NCBI RefSeq assembly: GCF_026153455.1 | Contig: NZ_CP110629.1 | Span: forward strand, 1,798,001 to 1,862,000 | DNA: 64,000 nt | Reading direction: 5' to 3' | DNA from: Marinimicrobium sp. C6131 | Lineage (GTDB): Bacteria; Pseudomonadota; Gammaproteobacteria; Pseudomonadales; Cellvibrionaceae | Shown here: positions 54,232-63,351 of the stretch, in pieces | Layout: each line of letters opens with the position of its first letter | Numbering within the stretch: the stretch's first letter is position 1 | Made by a program: the position numbers and the translations under genes | Notes under the pieces: model-generated | What the model saw: the letters and a program-made list of their open reading frames with translations, nothing else | Databases searched by the model: none | Told to the model about the DNA's origin: nothing

Positions 54232-55593
54232 CTAGACGGTGAGAATGGACCGGTACTCGGCCACGTCCACGTCGTAATTACCGTGATCCTGTAAGTACAG
54301 GCGAAGGCAGTCGGCCGCTTCCGGTTCGCCGTGAATCAGTTGGATCGGCGTTCTCGCCCTGAGCCCGGAGTCCTTGAGCCACTGCCCGAGCTCCCGGAAA
54401 TCCGCGTGGCCGGACAATCCGTCCAGAACCTCCAATTGCGCTTTGCGTGGAATATAGGCACCGTGAATTTTCACCGTTTCGCCCCCCGCAACCAGGTGCG
54501 CTCCCCGTGTACCGCCGGCCTGGTGCCCGCTCAAGAGCAGGGTATTGCGGTGATTCGGGAGCAGCCGCTTCATGTGATGCAGGATACGTCCGCCACTCAT
54601 CATGCCGCTGCCCGCAATGATGATGTGCGGGTAATTCAGGTCGGCCAACGCTTTGGACTCGTCCACGCTGTGAGTATAAGTGACCAGTTCGGCCATGCGG
54701 GTGCATTCCGCATCGGTCAGCCGGTGCTGGTCAGCGTACTGGTGGTAAATGCCGGACACATTGATGGCCATCGGGCTGTCGAGGAACACCGGCAGAGTGG
54801 GAATCCGTCGCGCATCCATGAGCTTCGCCAGCATATGCTGCAGCAACTGTGCCCGGCCCACGGCAAAGCTGGGAATCATCAGCACCCCGCCGCGATTGAC
54901 CGTACTGGTGACGATGTCCGCCAGTTGTTGCCAGGGGTCGCTGTCCGGGTGCGGACGATCCCCGTAGGTGGATTCAAGCAGCAGCAGATCCAGCGCCGGC
55001 AGGGTTTTCGGGGGGTACATGAGAATATCCTGCGGTCTCCCTACGTCGCCGGAAAACCCGATCCGCTTGCCTTCCGTTTCCACAATGATACTGGCCGCTC
55101 CGAGAATGTGCCCCGCGGGTTGGAAGGTGACCGACAGATCCCCTACCTGCAGCGGCTGATTGAAAGGCACCGGTTCAAAGAGTTTCAGGCTGTCCTCCGC
55201 AGTACGCTGGTCGTACAGCGGCTCGGGGCGCTCATGTCGGCTCAGTTTATGTCGGGAAAAAAACCGGGCATCCTCCTCCTGGATATGGCCACTGTCAGGC
55301 AACAGAATGCCGCATAGCGCCCGGGTGGCCGCATGAGTATAGACGGGCCCGCGATACCCCTGCTGGTACAGCCGCGGGATATAGCCGGAGTGATCCAGGT
55401 GGGCGTGGGTCAACAGCACCGCGTCCAGCGTATTCAGATCGATCGGCAGGCTTTGCCAGTTGCGCCTGCGCAACCATTTGTAGCCCTGGAACAGGCCACA
55501 ATCAATCAGTACCTTCGTGCGGCCACTCTCCAACAGGAACTTGGAGCCTGTCACCGTTTCCGTGCCGCCTAAAAAGACAATCTTCACACGCAC
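54232..55593 (-). CDS. MBL-fold beta-CASP ribonuclease-like protein
   Basis: 453 residues with the complete metallo-beta-lactamase set: FLGGTETVTGSKFLLESG, LLTHAHLDHSGYIPRL (motif 2), QPAGHILGAASIIVE, GFSGDVGRPQDILM, and the beta-CASP motifs LLLESTYGDR, VFLDSPMAINVSGIY, IIIAGSGMMSGGRILHHMKR and LDGLSGHADFRELGQWL. It resembles the YSH1/archaeal CPSF-like exonuclease branch in bacteria. GTG start at 55593. A class II FNR-type promoter lies just upstream, so it probably belongs to the anaerobic regulon. Confidence 0.9.
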   Translation of the reverse strand: MRVKIVFLGGTETVTGSKFLLESGRTKVLIDCGLFQGYKWLRRRNWQSLPIDLNTLDAVLLTHAHLDHSGYIPRLYQQGYRGPVYTHAATRALCGILLPDSGHIQEEDARFFSRHKLSRHERPEPLYDQRTAEDSLKLFEPVPFNQPLQVGDLSVTFQPAGHILGAASIIVETEGKRIGFSGDVGRPQDILMYPPKTLPALDLLLLESTYGDRPHPDSDPWQQLADIVTSTVNRGGVLMIPSFAVGRAQLLQHMLAKLMDARRIPTLPVFLDSPMAINVSGIYHQYADQHRLTDAECTRMAELVTYTHSVDESKALADLNYPHIIIAGSGMMSGGRILHHMKRLLPNHRNTLLLSGHQAGGTRGAHLVAGGETVKIHGAYIPRKAQLEVLDGLSGHADFRELGQWLKDSGLRARTPIQLIHGEPEAADCLRLYLQDHGNYDVDVAEYRSILTV

Positions 55594-55897
55594 CCCCGAA
55601 CCCTGTCGTCCTGCCTTTCAGCATAGACACAGACCATTACTGGCGTATTGACCTGCATCAATGGCCCCCCTAAAACTGAGAATCGCGTCCAAAGCTTGCG
55701 CCCGGCGAGCAACTTGCTTACATTATAGTCCTGACAACAATTAGTGATTTACGCGCCACCCTTTCAGGGACTTCCAGGCAACACTCAGGCCGAGTGCCTC
55801 GGTGCCGAGCGCACAAGATCAATAACAATCGCCTTGCAGCAACGACTCCCCCGGACCGATTGCCGCAGTTCACTCACTCTAAACTCGGTTCCAGATC
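55594..55897. other. Divergent promoter region: beta-CASP gene and GMC dehydrogenase operon
   Basis: No gene seen. The left part holds the FNR-type promoter described separately. The right part contains a -10-like TATAGT at 55724-55729 pointing toward the dehydrogenase operon, without a clear -35. Confidence 0.5.
55613..55661 (-). promoter_or_regulatory. Class II FNR/Anr promoter for the beta-CASP gene
   Basis: On the minus strand TTGAT-GCAG-GTCAA (55661-55648) matches TTGAT-N4-ATCAA with one mismatch. Its centre is 29.5 bp before TATGCT (55625-55620), exactly the distance expected if the box is at -41.5 and TATGCT is the -10. The predicted transcript start is near 55613, giving a 20-nt leader. 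Confidence 0.7.
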
Positions 55898-56494
55898 ATG
55901 AGTAACAGCATGAACAGACGAGAGATCCTACGTTATACCGCCTGGCTGACGGGCACGGCCGTGGCCGCGCCTCTGGCCAGCGCCGTACTCAGTGGCTGCT
56001 CAGACGCACCCTCCGACGCCGCCCCTGCGACTCAGCCAAGAGATGGCCAGGTACTACACTTCTTCAGCCCAGAGGCGTTCGACCTGGTGAGCCAGGTGGC
56101 GGATACCCTGCTGCCCCGCACCGACAGCCCCTCCGCCAGTGATGTTGGGGTTCCGCAAACGCTCGACACCATGCTCGGTGTTGTCCTTGAGCAAAGCTAT
56201 GTCGAACAGTTTCAGCGCCTGTGGACCGATCTTGAGCGCGCCCTGAGGCGCGAACAGTTTGCGGAACAGGGTCGTGATGCACGCGAAGCGCTGCTCAGCG
56301 AACTGGAAACCACCGATGAGCCGACTCGAGCAAACGCTCGGGAAGCCATGGTAATGCTGAAGCAACAGGTCGTCATTTATTACCTCACCACCGAAACCAT
56401 CGGTGAGCAGTACCTGAACTACCTCCCCATCCCCGGTGAATACAAACCCTGTATCCCGGTGAGCGATGTTGATAACAGAAAGTGGGCGATTTGA
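55898..56494 (+). CDS. Gluconate 2-dehydrogenase subunit 3-like protein, Tat-exported
   Basis: 198 residues with a Tat-type leader (MNRREILRYTAWLTGTAVAAPLAS, containing RREILR) and a possible lipobox in AVLSGCSD. The mature part matches the gluconate 2-dehydrogenase subunit 3 family (FDLVSQVADTLLPRTDSPSASDVGVPQTLD, YYLTTETIGEQYLNYLPIPGEYKPCI). Such small subunits carry the folded GMC flavoprotein partner through the Tat pathway. The next gene starts 2 nt later. An alternative start is ATG 55910. Confidence 0.88.
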   Translation: MSNSMNRREILRYTAWLTGTAVAAPLASAVLSGCSDAPSDAAPATQPRDGQVLHFFSPEAFDLVSQVADTLLPRTDSPSASDVGVPQTLDTMLGVVLEQSYVEQFQRLWTDLERALRREQFAEQGRDAREALLSELETTDEPTRANAREAMVMLKQQVVIYYLTTETIGEQYLNYLPIPGEYKPCIPVSDVDNRKWAI

Positions 56495-56496
56495 TC

Positions 56497-58188
56497 ATGG
56501 CGAATAGCGAATTCGATGCAATTGTGATTGGCTCCGGCATCAGCGGCGGCTATGCCGCCATGGAGCTGTGCAAAAAAGGCTACAAAACCCTGGTCCTTGA
56601 GCGGGGCCGGGATGTGCAACACGGCGAATACCCCACCGCCCACGACGATGTGTGGGACCTGCCCCACCGCGACAAGGTGCCCCGGGACGAAATTGCCGAG
56701 CACTACCCCAAACAGAACCGTCTCAACTGGTGGGTCACCCAGGCCAACAAGCACTGGATCAACAAAGACGACGAATACCCTTACCAGGAAGACCAGCGTT
56801 TTGACTGGATTCGCGGGCATCACGTCGGGGGCCGCTCGATCATGTGGGGCCGTCACTGCTATCGCTGGAGCGACATTGACTTTGAGGCCAACAAAAAAGA
56901 AGGCATCGCGATCGACTGGCCGATTCGCTACAAGGACATCGAGCCGTGGTATGATTATGTGGAGCCCTTCGTCGGTATTGCCGGTCAGGCCGAAGGCCTG
57001 AAGCAGGTACCCGATGGCAAATTCCTCAAACCCTTCCCGCTCAACTGCGCCGAGCAGCACCTGCGCGAAACCGTCGCCCAGAAATATCCGTTCCGGGTGG
57101 TGACTCCGGGCCGGGTGGCGAACCTGTCCGAGTACAACCCGGACGTTCACCTCGGCAAGCGCGGCCAGTGTATGTCCCGTGATCGCTGCTGGCGCGGCTG
57201 CCCCTTCGGCGCCTACTTCAGCAGCCAGTCCGCCACCCTGCCGGTGGCCGAAGCGACCGGCAACCTGACCATTCGCCCGCACAGTATCGTCAAGGAAATT
57301 GTGTACGATGCCGACTCCGGGCGCGCCACCGGCGTGCGTCTGATTGATGCCCAGAGCAAAGAAGAGCTGGAAATTTCCGCACGGATCATTTTCTGCAACG
57401 CCAGCACCGTGGGCACCACCGCCATTCTGCTCAACAGCCGCTCCGACGCCTTCCCCAATGGTCTGGGCAACCGCAGTGGCGAGCTGGGCCACAACATCAT
57501 GGATCACCACTACGGCATGGGCGCCGCCGGCGTTCTGCCCGCACTGGAAAACGAATACTACTCCGGTCGCAAACCCGGCGGTTTCTACATTCCGCGTTTT
57601 ACCAACCTGGATGAAGAAACCCGGCGGGAAGATTATGTGCGCGGTTTCAGTTATCAGGGCTCGGCACAACGGGCTGAAAATATTCCGGTGGGCGCGGTCG
57701 GCTCATCGCTGAAAGAGGCGGTGTTCAAACCCGGCACCTGGACCATCCGCATGACCTGTTTCGGCGAGATGTTGCCCTACCATGAAAACCGGATGTACCT
57801 GGATCACAGCAAGACCGATCAGTACGGTATGCCGCTGATCACCTTTGATGCCCAACTGCGGGACAATGAAATGAAACTGCGCCAGGACGGCGTGAAAAGC
57901 GCGGTGCAAATGCTGGAAGCGGCGGGCTGTACCGATATCACCTGGTACAACAGCGCCACCGCGCCCGGCGCCTGCATTCATGAAATGGGCACCGCGCGTA
58001 TGGGCCACGACCCGGAGACCAGCGTGCTCAACAAGTGGAACCAGATGCACGATGTCCCCAATGTGTTTGTGACCGACGGTTCCTGCATGACCAGCTCCGG
58101 CACTCAGAACCCGAGCATCACTTACATGGCACTGACCGCCCGGGCCGTGGACTACGCTCACAAACAGATTCAGGCCGGCGAGCTGTAA
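56497..58188 (+). CDS. GMC-family FAD-dependent oxidoreductase (sugar/gluconate dehydrogenase type)
   Basis: 563-residue large subunit. FAD-binding fold: FDAIVIGSGISGGYAAMELCKKG; HHVGGRSIMWGRHCYRW; C-terminal GACIHEMGTARMGHDPETSVL with the active-site His and SSGTQNPSITYMALTARA. A Cys cluster C-x5-C-x3-C (CMSRDRCWRGCPFG) recalls Fe-S-bearing relatives of this group. It has no signal of its own and should be exported with its Tat partner. Substrate probably a sugar or sugar acid; not defined by sequence. Start ATG 56497. Confidence 0.9.
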   Translation: MANSEFDAIVIGSGISGGYAAMELCKKGYKTLVLERGRDVQHGEYPTAHDDVWDLPHRDKVPRDEIAEHYPKQNRLNWWVTQANKHWINKDDEYPYQEDQRFDWIRGHHVGGRSIMWGRHCYRWSDIDFEANKKEGIAIDWPIRYKDIEPWYDYVEPFVGIAGQAEGLKQVPDGKFLKPFPLNCAEQHLRETVAQKYPFRVVTPGRVANLSEYNPDVHLGKRGQCMSRDRCWRGCPFGAYFSSQSATLPVAEATGNLTIRPHSIVKEIVYDADSGRATGVRLIDAQSKEELEISARIIFCNASTVGTTAILLNSRSDAFPNGLGNRSGELGHNIMDHHYGMGAAGVLPALENEYYSGRKPGGFYIPRFTNLDEETRREDYVRGFSYQGSAQRAENIPVGAVGSSLKEAVFKPGTWTIRMTCFGEMLPYHENRMYLDHSKTDQYGMPLITFDAQLRDNEMKLRQDGVKSAVQMLEAAGCTDITWYNSATAPGACIHEMGTARMGHDPETSVLNKWNQMHDVPNVFVTDGSCMTSSGTQNPSITYMALTARAVDYAHKQIQAGEL

Positions 58189-58263
58189 GCGCGCCCGGTT
58201 TTCTGGCACACACCCACTCTGGGCAACCGGCTAGGTTGCCCAATTTTTCAGAGGTCAAACACG

Positions 58264-58671
58264 ATGACATCTTTACGGCTTACCCTGTCCTTGATCACCC
58301 TGGCGACCGGCCTCAGTGCGCCGGCACTGGCCGAGTCCGGGCGAGTGTTCGAACTGCGCACCTACACCACCCATGAGGGCAAACTGCCCGAGCTGCATGC
58401 CCGCTTCGAAAACCATACCCGCTGGCTGTTTGAAAAACACGGCATGATGAACCTCGCCTACTGGACCCCCACTGATGAGTCGCTAGCCGATAACACGCTG
58501 ACCTATATCCTGGTCCATGAAAGTCGTGAGGCCGCCAAAAAAAGCTGGCAGGCTTTTTCCAATGACCCCCAGTGGCAGGCGGTTTACCAAAAATCCCGGG
58601 AGAATGGCCCACTGGTCAAGCACATCGAGTCGACGTTCATGAAACCCACAGAATACTCCCGGATTCGCTAA
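58264..58671 (+). CDS. Exported NIPSNAP-family protein
   Basis: 135 residues with a signal peptide (LITLATGLSAPALA), then a single NIPSNAP ferredoxin-like domain: RVFELRTYTTHEGKLPELHARFENHTRWLFEKHGM and AYWTPTDES, FSNDPQWQAVYQKS. Role unknown; often found next to GMC dehydrogenases and sugar-use genes, as here. About 75 bp after the dehydrogenase, likely the same transcript. Confidence 0.85.
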   Translation: MTSLRLTLSLITLATGLSAPALAESGRVFELRTYTTHEGKLPELHARFENHTRWLFEKHGMMNLAYWTPTDESLADNTLTYILVHESREAAKKSWQAFSNDPQWQAVYQKSRENGPLVKHIESTFMKPTEYSRIR

Positions 58672-58686
58672 ACCGACACCCGCCGG

Positions 58687-59445
58687 TCAATACTGCAACG
58701 GTTCAAAGCCGTAGGTCTGCAGCAGGTAAGCATACTCGTCCGTTTCCCGGAAGCGCTGCACCGCCCGGGTAAAATCAGCGGCGAGCTTGTGGGCGTCCTC
58801 CCGCCGGCGGGAGATGGCAATGTAAATGGGGCCCCGGAATACCGGCGGCTCCATGAATTCAATCTGATTGCGCACGCCCAGACGCTCGGCGTGTAATTCA
58901 ATGGCAGGCTTGTTGCCCAGGGCATAATCCACCCGACCACCGAGCAATACTTTGATCAGCTGTTCTTCGTCACTGACGCGCAGTTTTTTGAAGGCACTGT
59001 CGTCTTCGAGCGCCTCGCCATAGTAGTAGGCGCGAATTCCACCGAGTTGAAACTGACGCAGCCAGTTGATATCGGACGAGTCCAGCGACTCACCTCCCGC
59101 GCGGCGGAATACCGACACGGTTTCAAAGGCGTGGGGAATGGACGTAAAGGTAACGCCAGGGGAGCGCGTGGAGGTGTTGAACAGGGTGCAGGCAATGTCG
59201 ACCCGACCATCGCCGACGTGTTGCAGCAGGCGGCTGAACGGGTAACGCCGGTATTCCAGCGTATACCCCAGTTCCCGCGCCACCCGTTCGCACACTTCAA
59301 CAGAAATGCCTCGCCACTGTCCGGCTTCGGAATCGAAAAAGTAGAATGGGGGATAGTCCTTCTCAGCCACTGCCGCGACCAGCGTGGAGGCCACCGTCAC
59401 CCCACTCATCCCCATGAGTAACACCGCCAGCGCAAAACACCTCAT
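58687..59445 (-). CDS. Periplasmic solute-binding protein (amino-acid type, SBP_bac_3)
   Basis: 252 residues. The signal (LAVLLMGMSGVTVAS) is followed by the two-lobed fold: VAEKDYPPFYFFDSEAGQWRGISVEVCERVARELGY, RLLQHVGDGRVDIACTLFNTS, and LLGGRVDYALGNKPAIEL. No ABC permease is nearby, so it may be an orphan sensor or signalling module rather than a transporter part. The start is ATG 59445 with GGAG upstream. Divergent from copA. Confidence 0.87.
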   Translation of the reverse strand: MRCFALAVLLMGMSGVTVASTLVAAVAEKDYPPFYFFDSEAGQWRGISVEVCERVARELGYTLEYRRYPFSRLLQHVGDGRVDIACTLFNTSTRSPGVTFTSIPHAFETVSVFRRAGGESLDSSDINWLRQFQLGGIRAYYYGEALEDDSAFKKLRVSDEEQLIKVLLGGRVDYALGNKPAIELHAERLGVRNQIEFMEPPVFRGPIYIAISRRREDAHKLAADFTRAVQRFRETDEYAYLLQTYGFEPLQY

Positions 59446-59505
59446 AGAGGATCTCCATCCGTCTTGGAGCAAGAGTGCAGGAAGTATAGCACCGATAAAC
59501 GCCCC

Positions 59506-59536
59506 TTGACCTTCCAGTAATTGGAAGGTTTACCGT
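59506..59536 (+). promoter_or_regulatory. CueR-type copper-responsive promoter
   Basis: The -35 TTGACC (59506-59511) and a weak -10 TACCGT (59531-59536) are separated by 19 bp, the long spacer of MerR-family promoters. The spacer holds the perfect dyad ACCTTCCA / TGGAAGGT (59509-59529), almost the same as the E. coli copA CueR site. No cueR gene is inside the window. Confidence 0.85.
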
Positions 59537-59564
59537 GTCACCATTCCCCAAAATGGAGGCAACC

Positions 59565-61811
59565 ATGACATCCTCAAATGAATTTGATCTGCACATCAGC
59601 GGCATGAGCTGTGGGTCCTGCGTCGGCCGGGTAGAAAAAGCCCTGAACGCCGTCGAAGGCGTTGCCGAAGCCAATGTCAACCTCGCCACGGAGACCGCTC
59701 AGGTTCGCGGTACGGCCAACATCGATTCGTTGATTGACGCGGTGCGTCAGGCGGGTTACCAGGCGGAGCCGACCCGGACAGACCGGACCGACCAACTGGC
59801 CGAGGAGCGGGAGCAGGAAGCACAGAGCCTGAAGCGATCCCTGTGGTTTGCCGCGGCACTGACCCTGCCCGTTGTGGCACTGGAAATGGGCGGGCACCTG
59901 GTTCCGACCCTGCATCACGCCATCAACAACAGCATCGGTCAGCAAACCAACTGGCTGATCCAGTGTGTCCTGGCTTCCCTGGTCCTGTTCGGACCCGGCT
60001 TGCGCTTCTTCCGGCTGGGCGTTCCGGCTCTCGTGCGCCTGGCACCGGATATGAACTCACTGGTCGCCCTGGGCACCAGTGCCGCCTGGGGCTACTCGGT
60101 GGTGGCCACCTTCCTGCCCGGAGTGCTCCCGGATAATGCGGTCAATGTGTACTACGAGGCGGCGGCGGTGATCGTCACCCTGATTCTGCTCGGACGCTTT
60201 CTGGAAGCCCGGGCCAAGGGGCGCACCAATCAGGCCATCAGCCGGCTGGTGAGCCTGCAGGCCAAAAGCGCCCGGGTACTGCGCGACGGCAAAGAGGTCG
60301 AGGTAGCACCCGAGGACATACAGCGTGGGGAGACGATCGTGGTCCGCCCCGGCGAGAAAATCCCCCTCGACGGCGAGCTGGTGGACGGACACTCCTACGT
60401 GGACGAATCCATGCTGACCGGCGAACCCATTCCCGTCGAAAAATCCACCGGAGATGCCGTTGTGGGCGGCACCCTCAACAAAACCGGCAGCTTCTCTTTC
60501 AAGGTCACCAAAACCGGGAAGGACACCCTGCTGGCCCAGATCATTCACATGGTCGAAAGTGCCCAGGGTTCCAAGCTGCCGATCCAGGCCCTGGTCAACA
60601 AAATCACCCTCTGGTTTGTACCCGCCGTGATGGCCGCGGCCCTGCTCACCCTGATCGTCTGGCTGGCGTTTGGCCCCGAACCGGCCCTGACCTTTGCGCT
60701 GGTCAACGCCGTGGCGGTGTTGATCATAGCCTGCCCATGCGCCATGGGACTGGCGACCCCCACCTCCATCATGGTGGCCACCGGTCGGGCGGCGGAGATG
60801 GGCATTCTGTTCCGCCACGGCGAAGCGCTTCAGGCACTGCGGGATATGGATGCCATTGCGTTCGACAAAACCGGCACCCTGACCCGCGGACACCCGGAGC
60901 TGACCGACCTGATCCCCGCCGAGGGCTTTGAACGCTCGCAACTGCTCAGTTGGGCGGCCGCCCTGGAACAGCGCTCGGAGCACCCCATCGCCGAGGCCAT
61001 TCTGGCGGCCGCCAGGCAAGAGGGGCTGACACTGCCCGACGCCACCGGGTTCGACGCATTGACGGGCTACGGCGTTCACGCCACTATTGAACAACACGAC
61101 GTCGCCATTGGCGCCCTGCGCCTGCTGCGGGAGCGGAGCGAAGGCCGAAATCCCTTCGAGGCCGAGGCGGACCGACTCGCCAGTGAGGGTAAAACCCCGC
61201 TCTACCTGTTGGTGGACAGACAACCCGCAGCGTTGATTGCCGTGGCCGATAGGGTCAAAGACAGCACTCCGGCTGCCATCGACTTCCTGCACCGGGAGGG
61301 ATTCAAAGTGGTGATGATGACCGGCGACAATCGCCGCACCGCCGATGCCATTGCCGGGCAACTGGGCATCGATGAAGTGATCACTGACGTACTCCCCGAT
61401 GGAAAGGTCGAAGCGTTGAAGGTGCTGCAACAGCGCGGTCTGAAAGTCGCCTTTGTCGGCGATGGCATCAACGATGCGCCCGCCCTGGCTCAGGCGGATA
61501 TCGGTATCGCCATGGGCACCGGTACCGATGTCGCCATTGAAAGCGCCGATGTGGTGCTGGTCAAAGGTGATTTGCGGGGCGCCACCAACGCCATCGCCAT
61601 CTCCCGTGCCGCCATGCGCAATATCAAGCAGAACCTCTTCTGGGCCTTCGCCTACAATACCGCCCTGATACCGCTCGCCGCCGGCGCGCTGTATCCGGCG
61701 TTCGGGTTGATGCTCTCACCGGTCTTTGCCGCCGGCGCCATGGCCCTGTCCAGTGTGTTTGTTCTGGGCAATGCGCTGCGCTTGAAGCGGCTGCGTGCCG
61801 TATCTCCATAA
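59565..61811 (+). CDS. copA: Copper-exporting P1B-type ATPase CopA
   Basis: 748 residues. One N-terminal heavy-metal domain with GMSCGSC (residues 13-19), eight predicted helices, the membrane copper site CPC in IIACPCAMGLATP, the phosphorylation loop FDKTGTLTRG, the HP motif in SEHPIAEA, and the hinge VAFVGDGINDAPALAQADIG. Pumps Cu(I) to the periplasm. ATG 59565 follows GGAGG and is the only sensible start: a GTG at 59535 would fall inside the CueR-type promoter. It leads a copper-tolerance unit with the TolC-like and multicopper oxidase genes. Confidence 0.96.
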   Translation: MTSSNEFDLHISGMSCGSCVGRVEKALNAVEGVAEANVNLATETAQVRGTANIDSLIDAVRQAGYQAEPTRTDRTDQLAEEREQEAQSLKRSLWFAAALTLPVVALEMGGHLVPTLHHAINNSIGQQTNWLIQCVLASLVLFGPGLRFFRLGVPALVRLAPDMNSLVALGTSAAWGYSVVATFLPGVLPDNAVNVYYEAAAVIVTLILLGRFLEARAKGRTNQAISRLVSLQAKSARVLRDGKEVEVAPEDIQRGETIVVRPGEKIPLDGELVDGHSYVDESMLTGEPIPVEKSTGDAVVGGTLNKTGSFSFKVTKTGKDTLLAQIIHMVESAQGSKLPIQALVNKITLWFVPAVMAAALLTLIVWLAFGPEPALTFALVNAVAVLIIACPCAMGLATPTSIMVATGRAAEMGILFRHGEALQALRDMDAIAFDKTGTLTRGHPELTDLIPAEGFERSQLLSWAAALEQRSEHPIAEAILAAARQEGLTLPDATGFDALTGYGVHATIEQHDVAIGALRLLRERSEGRNPFEAEADRLASEGKTPLYLLVDRQPAALIAVADRVKDSTPAAIDFLHREGFKVVMMTGDNRRTADAIAGQLGIDEVITDVLPDGKVEALKVLQQRGLKVAFVGDGINDAPALAQADIGIAMGTGTDVAIESADVVLVKGDLRGATNAIAISRAAMRNIKQNLFWAFAYNTALIPLAAGALYPAFGLMLSPVFAAGAMALSSVFVLGNALRLKRLRAVSP

Positions 61812-61839
61812 ACCACAGACTACCGAGGGTGAATGGCCA

Positions 61840-63351
61840 ATGAATCGTTTGCGAACCTCCGCTGCGACCTCTCCGGCGACCCTGCTGGTCGCACTGGTGC
61901 TGCACGGCTGCGCCAGCTTGGAGCCACCGGATTACACCCATCTGGATCAGACCCTGGCCCCCCTGCAACCCGAGCCGCTACTGGGCAGCCTGGCCCAGAT
62001 CCAGCCTCTGGAGGCACAGGAGCGCGAGGCACGCCTGGAACCCTTGTTGGCCGAGCCCCTGACTCCGATCAGCGCACAGCAACTGGCCCTGATCAACAGC
62101 CCTCAGGTGCGGGCCGAACTGGCCGGGCTGGGCATTGCCCAGGCCGAGAGCCTGCAGACCCGCCTGCTGCGCAACCCGACCCTCGCGGTAGGTGCTCTGC
62201 GCCCCGAGGGTGGGGGTCGCTGGCAGTTGGACCTGGGCATCAGCCAGAGCCTGCTGGACCTGTTCACCCGGGGCCTGCGGCAACAACTGGCCGAGGAAGC
62301 GCTGGCCGAAGCGCAGTTGCAGTTGCTCGAGCGCTTGCACAGCTATCTCTACCAGGTTCAGGAACACTATTTCGACGCCCTGAGCGCCCGCCATCAGGCC
62401 AGCATTGCCGAGCAATCCCTGGCCGCCGCGCGCGCCAGCCATGACCTGGCCAAGGTGTTGTTCGAGGCGGGCAATCTCAAGGAAGTCACGCTGCTCAGCT
62501 ATCGGGATCAACGGCAGCGCCAGGAACGGCAATGGCGCGCGGCGCAAACCCGTGAACAGCAGGCCCGGCTGAGGCTGGCCCAACAGCTGGGACTGACCGA
62601 TGTCGACGCCCTGATCCTGCCGGACAGCCTGCCCGAACCGGATGACGCCGATCGCTGGTCCTCAGAACCCCTGATTGAGCACGCACTGGCGCACCGCCTG
62701 GATCTGGCCCTGCTGCGTCAGACGGCTACCGTGCAACAGCGGCGTTTGAACCTGATCGATCGCCAGGGCCCGTTTACCGAACTCGAACTGGGTCTGAACG
62801 CCGAGCGGGAAACCGACGGCAGTATTATGGCCGGACCGGAATTCGCCATCAGCCTCCCCTTCGCGGATCGCAACCAGGCACATCGGGCCAGGCTCGAAGC
62901 GGGCCTGCAACAGACCGAAGCACAACAGGCGGCACTCAGGCTCGCGATCCGCACCGATATCCAGCAGACCCTGTTGGACATGGAACGTCTGGCGCAGGAC
63001 ATCCGGCAACTGGCCGATGAGGTGATTCCCCAGTGGCAACAACAGGTGGCTCTGACCCTTGAGGAATACAACTTTATGCTCACGGGCGCCTTCGACCTGA
63101 TCTCCGCCAAGGAGCACGAGTTCGACGCCTGGCGGGAGCACGGCGAGGCCCTGGAAGCCTACTGGCTGTCCCGCACCCGCCTGGCCCTGGCCAGCGCCCA
63201 CCCGCTGCCCATTGAGAACGCCCGCCCCACACCTCTGCCTGAGTTCTCGAATGAGATGGAATCGTCCGAAGAGGAAGAACAGGCCGGGCACGGCGCTCAT
63301 CGGGAACATCAATCCCGGGAGCATCAGCACGAGGAGCACAGCCATGATTAA
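61840..63351 (+). CDS. TolC-family outer-membrane lipoprotein with His-rich tail
   Basis: 503 residues. Signal with lipobox LVLHGCAS, then two OEP-type repeats of long coiled coils (NSPQVRAELAGLGIAQAESLQ, LALLRQTATVQQRRLNLIDRQG, EEYNFMLTGAFDLISAKEHEFDAWREH), as in CusC-like and copper-associated TolC relatives. The C-terminus is highly His/Glu-rich (GHGAHREHQSREHQHEEHSHD), suited to binding copper. No RND pump or adaptor gene is visible. Its end overlaps the oxidase gene by 8 nt. Confidence 0.85.
   Translation: MNRLRTSAATSPATLLVALVLHGCASLEPPDYTHLDQTLAPLQPEPLLGSLAQIQPLEAQEREARLEPLLAEPLTPISAQQLALINSPQVRAELAGLGIAQAESLQTRLLRNPTLAVGALRPEGGGRWQLDLGISQSLLDLFTRGLRQQLAEEALAEAQLQLLERLHSYLYQVQEHYFDALSARHQASIAEQSLAAARASHDLAKVLFEAGNLKEVTLLSYRDQRQRQERQWRAAQTREQQARLRLAQQLGLTDVDALILPDSLPEPDDADRWSSEPLIEHALAHRLDLALLRQTATVQQRRLNLIDRQGPFTELELGLNAERETDGSIMAGPEFAISLPFADRNQAHRARLEAGLQQTEAQQAALRLAIRTDIQQTLLDMERLAQDIRQLADEVIPQWQQQVALTLEEYNFMLTGAFDLISAKEHEFDAWREHGEALEAYWLSRTRLALASAHPLPIENARPTPLPEFSNEMESSEEEEQAGHGAHREHQSREHQHEEHSHD

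Noticed and set aside
56419..57669. 416-codon minus-strand frame
   Set aside because: Antisense to the GMC oxidoreductase; rich in Val/Gly/His as usual for shadow frames.
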